Below are positions 60,134 to 64,000 of a stretch of 64,000 nucleotides of DNA, one piece after another. The position numbers were made by a program, and so were the translations under genes. Under the pieces are notes generated by a model, which was not told where the DNA came from, did not search any database, and was given only the letters and a program-made list of their open reading frames with translations. Numbering within the stretch: position 1 is the first letter of the stretch; every line of letters starts with the position of its first letter. This DNA is from Acidobacteriota bacterium. Lineage in GTDB: Bacteria; Acidobacteriota; Vicinamibacteria; Vicinamibacterales; UBA2999. The stretch spans positions 1 through 64,000 of the forward strand of contig JAGNJW010000006.1 in NCBI GenBank assembly GCA_018000455.1, in the 5' to 3' direction.

Positions 60134-61555
60134 GTGCAACTCCCTCTGGCTACAGGCATCGCCCTCGCCATCGTGCTCGCGGCGCTGGCCGCCGTGCGCA
60201 ACCGCTTCGTCCGCCCGCGCCTCGGGTTCGCGGCGGTGCTGCTGGTCGTGGCGCTCGGCTTCGACATTGCCCTGGCGCAGGATGTCGGCGATGCCGCGCT
60301 CGTTGGCGGGCTCGCCCGTCTGCTGCTCGTCGCTGGCGGCATCGTGGCCGGTGTCGGCCTGCTGTTCAATCCCTGGCGGCACGACCGCGTCTCCGAGCGC
60401 GTGCCGGGTATCGTGCAGGACGTCATCGTCATCGCGCTGTTCGCGCTGGCGGCGACGCTCCTCCTCGACGAGAAGTTCCTCACCACCTCGGCCGTCGGTG
60501 CCGTCGTCGTCGGCTTTGCCCTGCAGGACACGCTCGGCAACCTCTTTGCCGGTCTCGCGATCCAGATCGAGAAGCCCTTCCGCGTCGGGCACTGGGTACG
60601 GATCGGCGAGTTCGAAGGACGCGTGCAGGAAGTGACCTGGCGGGCGACCAAGCTGCTGACCAAGGCCGGGCAGTTCGTCATCGTGCCCAACAGCGTCATG
60701 TCGAAGGATCCGATTCTGAACCACTCGGAGCCGACGATTCCCACCAGGATCGACGTCGAGATCGGCGCCAGCTACGACGTGCCGCCGAACGACGTGACGC
60801 GGGTCCTGCATGAAGCGCTCGACAACGCGCCGCTCGTGCTGCGCGAGCCCGCGCCCGACGTGCTATTCGACGATTTCGGCGCCTCGGCGCTCATCTACCG
60901 CGTGCGCTTCTGGATCGACGACTACGGCAAGGACGGCGCCGCGCGCGACCAGGTCCGGCGCAACATCTGGTACACCTTCAAGCGGCATGGGATCGAGATT
61001 CCGTATCCGATGCAGGTCGAGTACCACCGCGAGGCGCCCGATCCGCACTCGGCCGAGCACCTGAACGCGCGGGCGGCGCGGCTCGGCGCCGTCGACATGT
61101 TCGCCGGTCTCGACGACGACGAGCGTCTGCGTCTGGCCCAGGGGTGTCAGGAACGACTGTTCGGCGCGGGCGAGCGAATCGTGCGGCAGGGCGACGAGGG
61201 CCGGTCGATGTTCGTCGTGCTGGCCGGGCGCGTGCGCGTGACGATTGAGCCGTCGGGCCAGGAAGTGGCGGTCACTCCCGCCGGCGGCGTCTTCGGCGAG
61301 ATGTCGATGCTTACGGGAGACCCCCGCACGGCGACCGTGACCGCGCTCGACGACGCCGTGCTGCTCGAGGTGACGGCCGACCAGTTCCGCGACCTGGCCG
61401 TGCGCCGGCCCGGTCTCGTGGAGCACGTGAGCGGCATCGTCTCGGCGCGGCGGCAGCTGCTGGCCGAAGCGAAGGCGGCCTCAGACGGCGCGCGCGTCAG
61501 CGCACATGCGCCCCTGACGCTGCTGTCGCGCATCAAGGCCTTCCTGAAGCTCTAG
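60134..61555 (+). CDS. MscS-family channel with cyclic-nucleotide-binding domain
   Basis: This 473-residue inner-membrane protein has about four N-terminal helices (about residues 1-150), the MscS pore and beta domain (VGFALQDTLGNLFAGLAIQIEKPF and GRVQEVTWRATKL, about 140-290), and a C-terminal cyclic-nucleotide-binding domain (about 330-445) with the phosphate-binding cassette FGEMSMLTGDPRTATV. It is expected to be gated or modulated by cAMP/cGMP. The GTG start lies 20 nt after the M48 gene. The cyclase two genes upstream is the natural source of the ligand. Confidence 0.9.
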   Translation: MQLPLATGIALAIVLAALAAVRNRFVRPRLGFAAVLLVVALGFDIALAQDVGDAALVGGLARLLLVAGGIVAGVGLLFNPWRHDRVSERVPGIVQDVIVIALFALAATLLLDEKFLTTSAVGAVVVGFALQDTLGNLFAGLAIQIEKPFRVGHWVRIGEFEGRVQEVTWRATKLLTKAGQFVIVPNSVMSKDPILNHSEPTIPTRIDVEIGASYDVPPNDVTRVLHEALDNAPLVLREPAPDVLFDDFGASALIYRVRFWIDDYGKDGAARDQVRRNIWYTFKRHGIEIPYPMQVEYHREAPDPHSAEHLNARAARLGAVDMFAGLDDDERLRLAQGCQERLFGAGERIVRQGDEGRSMFVVLAGRVRVTIEPSGQEVAVTPAGGVFGEMSMLTGDPRTATVTALDDAVLLEVTADQFRDLAVRRPGLVEHVSGIVSARRQLLAEAKAASDGARVSAHAPLTLLSRIKAFLKL

Positions 61556-61575
61556 CAGGCTGCTGGCACGGCCGG

Positions 61576-62079
61576 CTATTGTGCGGTGACGAGGATGTGA
61601 TCGCCATTCGGGGCCTCGAACTCGAGCACGACGCCGGGGCCGTAGCGATCGAGATCCTTCGGGTCGAGGCGCACACCGCGTTCATCCAGGCCCGAGGCGT
61701 ACTGCCCGAAGAGGATCGGCCCGGATTTCAGTCGCAGCAGCCAGATGGGCAGCGTGACGGTGGCGAGGGTGTCTTCGTGGGCGTCCCAGGCCAGGATCTG
61801 GACACTCGTCACGGTGCCGGGATTGCGGCGCGAGGCGAGTCCCTGCGTGTAGACCGGCCGCCGGTCGGCGTCCATCTCGAGAATGGGTCGAAGGTCGGCG
61901 AACTGCCGCTTCGCGCCGTCAAACGCCGCCGCGGCGCTCTGGCGGCTGGTGTCAGGGGAAACCCGGACGTTCTCGCTGAAGAACATCGCTCCGAAGGCGG
62001 CGACCGCGACGACGGCGACCGCTGCCACCACTGCGATACCCGCCAGCACCATGGGCCAGCGTCGTTTGCCTGATGCCAT
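61576..62079 (-). CDS. hypothetical membrane-anchored protein
   Basis: This 167-residue protein has one N-terminal membrane helix (about residues 9-31, MVLAGIAVVAAVAVVAVAAF) followed by a soluble domain of about 130 residues with no recognised motif. The domain has phrases RPILEMDADRRPVY and LATVTLPIWLLRLK, the latter like a beta-hairpin. GGGAG lies 5 nt upstream of the ATG, which supports this start. It lies 35 nt downstream of the ornithine-cyclodeaminase-family gene on the same strand and converges on the channel gene. Confidence 0.65.
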   Translation of the reverse strand: MASGKRRWPMVLAGIAVVAAVAVVAVAAFGAMFFSENVRVSPDTSRQSAAAAFDGAKRQFADLRPILEMDADRRPVYTQGLASRRNPGTVTSVQILAWDAHEDTLATVTLPIWLLRLKSGPILFGQYASGLDERGVRLDPKDLDRYGPGVVLEFEAPNGDHILVTAQ

Positions 62080-62114
62080 CTCATCTCCCGAGACGGAAGT
62101 GCCTGAACCAAGGT

Positions 62115-63104
62115 TCAGAGCGTGAGCTCTGTACCGGCGCCGGTCTCGAGCGCTCGGCGGTAGACGAGGTCGGCGGCCACCACGTCTTCGACGGCCATCC
62201 CGAGCGACTTGAAGATGGTGACTTCGTCGGCGTTGGTGCGCCCCTCGAGGCGCCCGCGCACCACGTCTCCCAGTTCGCCGGTCACATGCGCGGCCGGGAA
62301 GCGACCCTCGGCAATGCCGAGCACGACGTCCCCGGACTCGACCAGTGCGGCGGCGCGGGAATCGACCACGAGACGTCCGCGGGCGACCAGCGCCGGATCC
62401 ATTTCCCGCTGATCGGGCCGGCACGCACCGACCGAGATGACGTGGGCGCCGGTGGCGATCCAGGCGTCGTCCACGACCGGCGTCGGCGACGCGGTGACGA
62501 GCACCACGATGTCGGCGCCGTCGACGGCCGCCTCGGCAGATCGTGCTGCCGTGAGGGCCGCCGGGACGTGTCCGCTCATCTCGGTGACGAAGCGGTCACG
62601 GCTGGCCGGCGTCGGACTCCAGATGCGCACGTCGGTCAGGGGCCGCACGGCCGCGAGCGCCTCGAGGTGACTCCTCGCCTGCACCCCCGACCCGAGGATG
62701 GCCATCGTCGACGCATCGACTCGTGCCATGTGCCGGGCCGAGACCGCCGACACCGCGGCGGTGCGCGCTTCGGTGATGTAGCGTCCGTCCATCAGGGCGA
62801 TCAAGGCGCCGGTGTCGGGATCGAGCAGCAGAATCGTAGCCAGATGCGACGGCAGTCCCCGCTTGTAGTTGTCGCCGAAGACCGTGACCAGCTTGGCGCC
62901 CAATTGCGGTGGCTGGGCCACGTAGGCCGGCATCAGCCCGAAATACGCCTGCTGCGGTCCGACCAGGAGCACACTGCGCACGGGCTGGAGGACGTCGCCA
63001 GCCGAGAAGCGCGCCAGCGCCATCTCCATGGCGGCGATGAGGTCGGCAAATGGCAGGAGGGCCCTGACGTGGGCCTCAGTGAGCAGGCGGAACCGCTGCG
63101 GCAT
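62115..63104 (-). CDS. ornithine cyclodeaminase/mu-crystallin family protein
   Basis: This 329-residue NAD(P)-binding enzyme has the family pattern FGDNYKRGLPSHLATILLLDPDTGALIALMDGRYITEART, and the Rossmann loop LGSGVQARSHLEAL (about residues 140-153). Members include ornithine cyclodeaminase and pyrroline-2-carboxylate/ketimine reductases. Its divergent neighbour belongs to the proline racemase family; that pairing is known from trans-3-hydroxy-L-proline catabolism, where a racemase-family dehydratase gives pyrroline-2-carboxylate and this family reduces it to proline. The ATG at 63104 was chosen over a GTG at 63119. Confidence 0.85.
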   Translation of the reverse strand: MPQRFRLLTEAHVRALLPFADLIAAMEMALARFSAGDVLQPVRSVLLVGPQQAYFGLMPAYVAQPPQLGAKLVTVFGDNYKRGLPSHLATILLLDPDTGALIALMDGRYITEARTAAVSAVSARHMARVDASTMAILGSGVQARSHLEALAAVRPLTDVRIWSPTPASRDRFVTEMSGHVPAALTAARSAEAAVDGADIVVLVTASPTPVVDDAWIATGAHVISVGACRPDQREMDPALVARGRLVVDSRAAALVESGDVVLGIAEGRFPAAHVTGELGDVVRGRLEGRTNADEVTIFKSLGMAVEDVVAADLVYRRALETGAGTELTL

Positions 63105-63122
63105 GCCGCATCCTCGCACACC

Positions 63123-63305
63123 TCACGCGGCGGTGGAGGGCCAGCTGACGGCGCGGGCCGCGGCGGTGCGCACGGTGTTCACGTGAATCCGCACGATATC
63201 GTCGACATCCGGCGCGTAGCCGCCGCTCATCGCCACCGCCACCGCCACCCCCGCCGCCTGGCAGCGTCCGAACACGTAGTGGTCGCGGGCCAGGAGCCAC
63301 TCGAT
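63123..63305 (-). pseudogene. C-terminal remnant of histone-deacetylase-family gene
   Basis: About 60 codons ending in TGA match the end of bacterial HDAC/acetoin-utilisation proteins: LLARDHYVFGRCQAAGVAVAVAMSGGYAPDVDDIVRIHVNTV. In full-length relatives this follows the catalytic domain, and the glycine-rich GGYA with an aspartate is part of the active-site wall. Everything upstream is missing: the frame continues only as a shadow of the divergent racemase-family gene. A palindromic segment near 63328-63386 sits at the break. It is read as a remnant. Confidence 0.62.
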
Positions 63306-63452
63306 CGGCGCTCGAGCACCGTGGGCAGGTGGCTCGCCAGCACTCTCAGGTCCCCGCTCTTGCGGGGGTGGTGCCGGCGAGCACCGCCTGACAAGATAGT
63401 AGCGACTGCCCGCGCTTGGCGCGACGCTCTCGCCGCCGCGCCCCATTCGACG

Positions 63453-64000
63453 ATGATTCATCAGATCCGCACCATCGATGCCCACACTGCCGGCGAGCCG
63501 TTGCGCCTCGTCGTCGACGGCCTGCCGGCGCCCGAAGGCGCCACCATGCTCGCCAAGCGGGAGTGGGCCAGGAAGCACCTCGACCATCTGCGCCGGTCGA
63601 TCATGCTCGAGCCGCGCGGCCACGCCGACATGTACGGCGCGCTGCTCACCGAGCCGGTCACACCCGGCGCCCATGCCGGCGTGCTCTTCATGCACAACGA
63701 AGGCTGGAGCACGATGTGCGGGCACGGCGTCATCGCCGTGGCGACGATCGCCGTCGAGCGCGGCCTGATGTGGGACGCTGCCGCGGCCGGCACCGGTGAT
63801 ACCGTCGAGATGACGCTCGACGTGCCGGCCGGTCCGGTCAGCGCCAGCGTCACGAAGGTCGAAGCGGATGGCGGCACCCGAGTGACCGGCGTGTCGTTTC
63901 ACAACCCGCCGTCGTTCGTGCTTGCGCCCGGCGTGCCCGTGACCGTCGGCGGGCGGACCTTCACCGCCGACGTGTCGTTCGGCGGCGCCTTCTACGCCAT
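63453..64000 (+). CDS. proline racemase-family protein, cut by window end
   Basis: The first 182 codons of a proline racemase/4-hydroxyproline epimerase/trans-3-hydroxyproline dehydratase gene are present; relatives are about 330-345 residues. IRTIDAHTAGEPLRLVVDG opens the fold and the first catalytic cysteine is in MCGHGVIA (residue 89). The second catalytic residue, which separates racemases and epimerases (cysteine) from dehydratases (threonine), lies beyond position 64000, so the activity cannot be decided. Its divergent OCD-family neighbour favours hydroxyproline breakdown. Confidence 0.9.
   Translation, partial: MIHQIRTIDAHTAGEPLRLVVDGLPAPEGATMLAKREWARKHLDHLRRSIMLEPRGHADMYGALLTEPVTPGAHAGVLFMHNEGWSTMCGHGVIAVATIAVERGLMWDAAAAGTGDTVEMTLDVPAGPVSASVTKVEADGGTRVTGVSFHNPPSFVLAPGVPVTVGGRTFTADVSFGGAFYA

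Noticed and set aside
63123..63902. 259-codon minus-strand frame opposite the racemase-family gene
   Set aside because: Only its last 60 codons resemble a known family; the rest is a shadow of the divergent gene.
1..64000. CRISPR arrays, rRNA genes, insertion sequences
   Set aside because: No regularly spaced repeats, rRNA sequence or transposase-like frame was seen on reading both strands.

Overview
The window looks like a chromosome segment of a high-GC member of the Acidobacteriota, probably the Vicinamibacterales-type subdivision 6. This assignment is an inference from gene content: Acidobacteria-style VWA-domain proteins, an Oar-like TonB-dependent receptor with a carboxypeptidase-regulatory domain, a VPS10/sortilin-type beta-propeller protein, a DUF5916 protein and multiheme-TPR proteins. 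No rRNA gene or other taxonomic marker is present. Almost every real gene has strongly GC-rich third codon positions, so long antisense shadow reading frames are everywhere and were left out.

Layout. 0.1-3.1 kb: two overlapping VWA genes, then a short ATP synthase F0 cluster (atpZ-atpI-atpE) that lacks atpB. 3.2-5.0 kb: a DMT exporter followed by decayed DNA holding a receptor C-terminal scrap and a truncated sulfatase. 5.1-9.2 kb: a TonB-dependent receptor and tryptophan 2,3-dioxygenase, divergent from a regulatory region with a leader hairpin and a 16-bp palindrome.

9.2-33.9 kb is one large surface-polysaccharide locus. It encodes three dTDP-rhamnose enzymes (RmlB, A, C; no RmlD here), a Wzy-like polymerase, a Wzz/GumC-like co-polymerase, a Wzx-like flippase, five soluble or membrane-anchored glycosyltransferases, two large GT-C-like membrane proteins, six methyltransferases, WbqC, a left-handed beta-helix acyltransferase, a beta-propeller glycosidase-like protein and an AsnB-type amidotransferase. 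Genes sit in alternating-strand operons with 1-65 nt overlaps.

33.9-42.8 kb: an octaheme cytochrome fused to HEAT/TPR repeats, a TPR lipoprotein-like protein, a beta-lactamase/NamZ (DUF1343) fusion, and an M23 peptidase-cupredoxin-heme O synthase operon. 42.9-44.4 kb: tRNA-Glu(CTC) with a good promoter, a truncated tyrosine integrase abutting it, and a higBA module whose toxin gene is broken by an in-frame amber codon; this is the scar of an integrated element. 44.4-54.6 kb: a large propeller protein, a glycine-zipper protein, a CBM9-like protein, beta-carbonic anhydrase, an M14 peptidase, a DUF5916 outer-membrane protein and vapBC with a promoter suggesting a leaderless mRNA.

54.7-64.0 kb: a tail-fibre-like surface protein; a CHASE2 adenylate/guanylate cyclase, an M48 protease and an MscS channel carrying a cyclic-nucleotide-binding domain, which together suggest a local cNMP signalling set; a small membrane protein; and an ornithine-cyclodeaminase-family gene divergent from a proline-racemase-family gene (cut by the window end), a pair that fits hydroxyproline catabolism, with the remnant of a histone-deacetylase-family gene between them.
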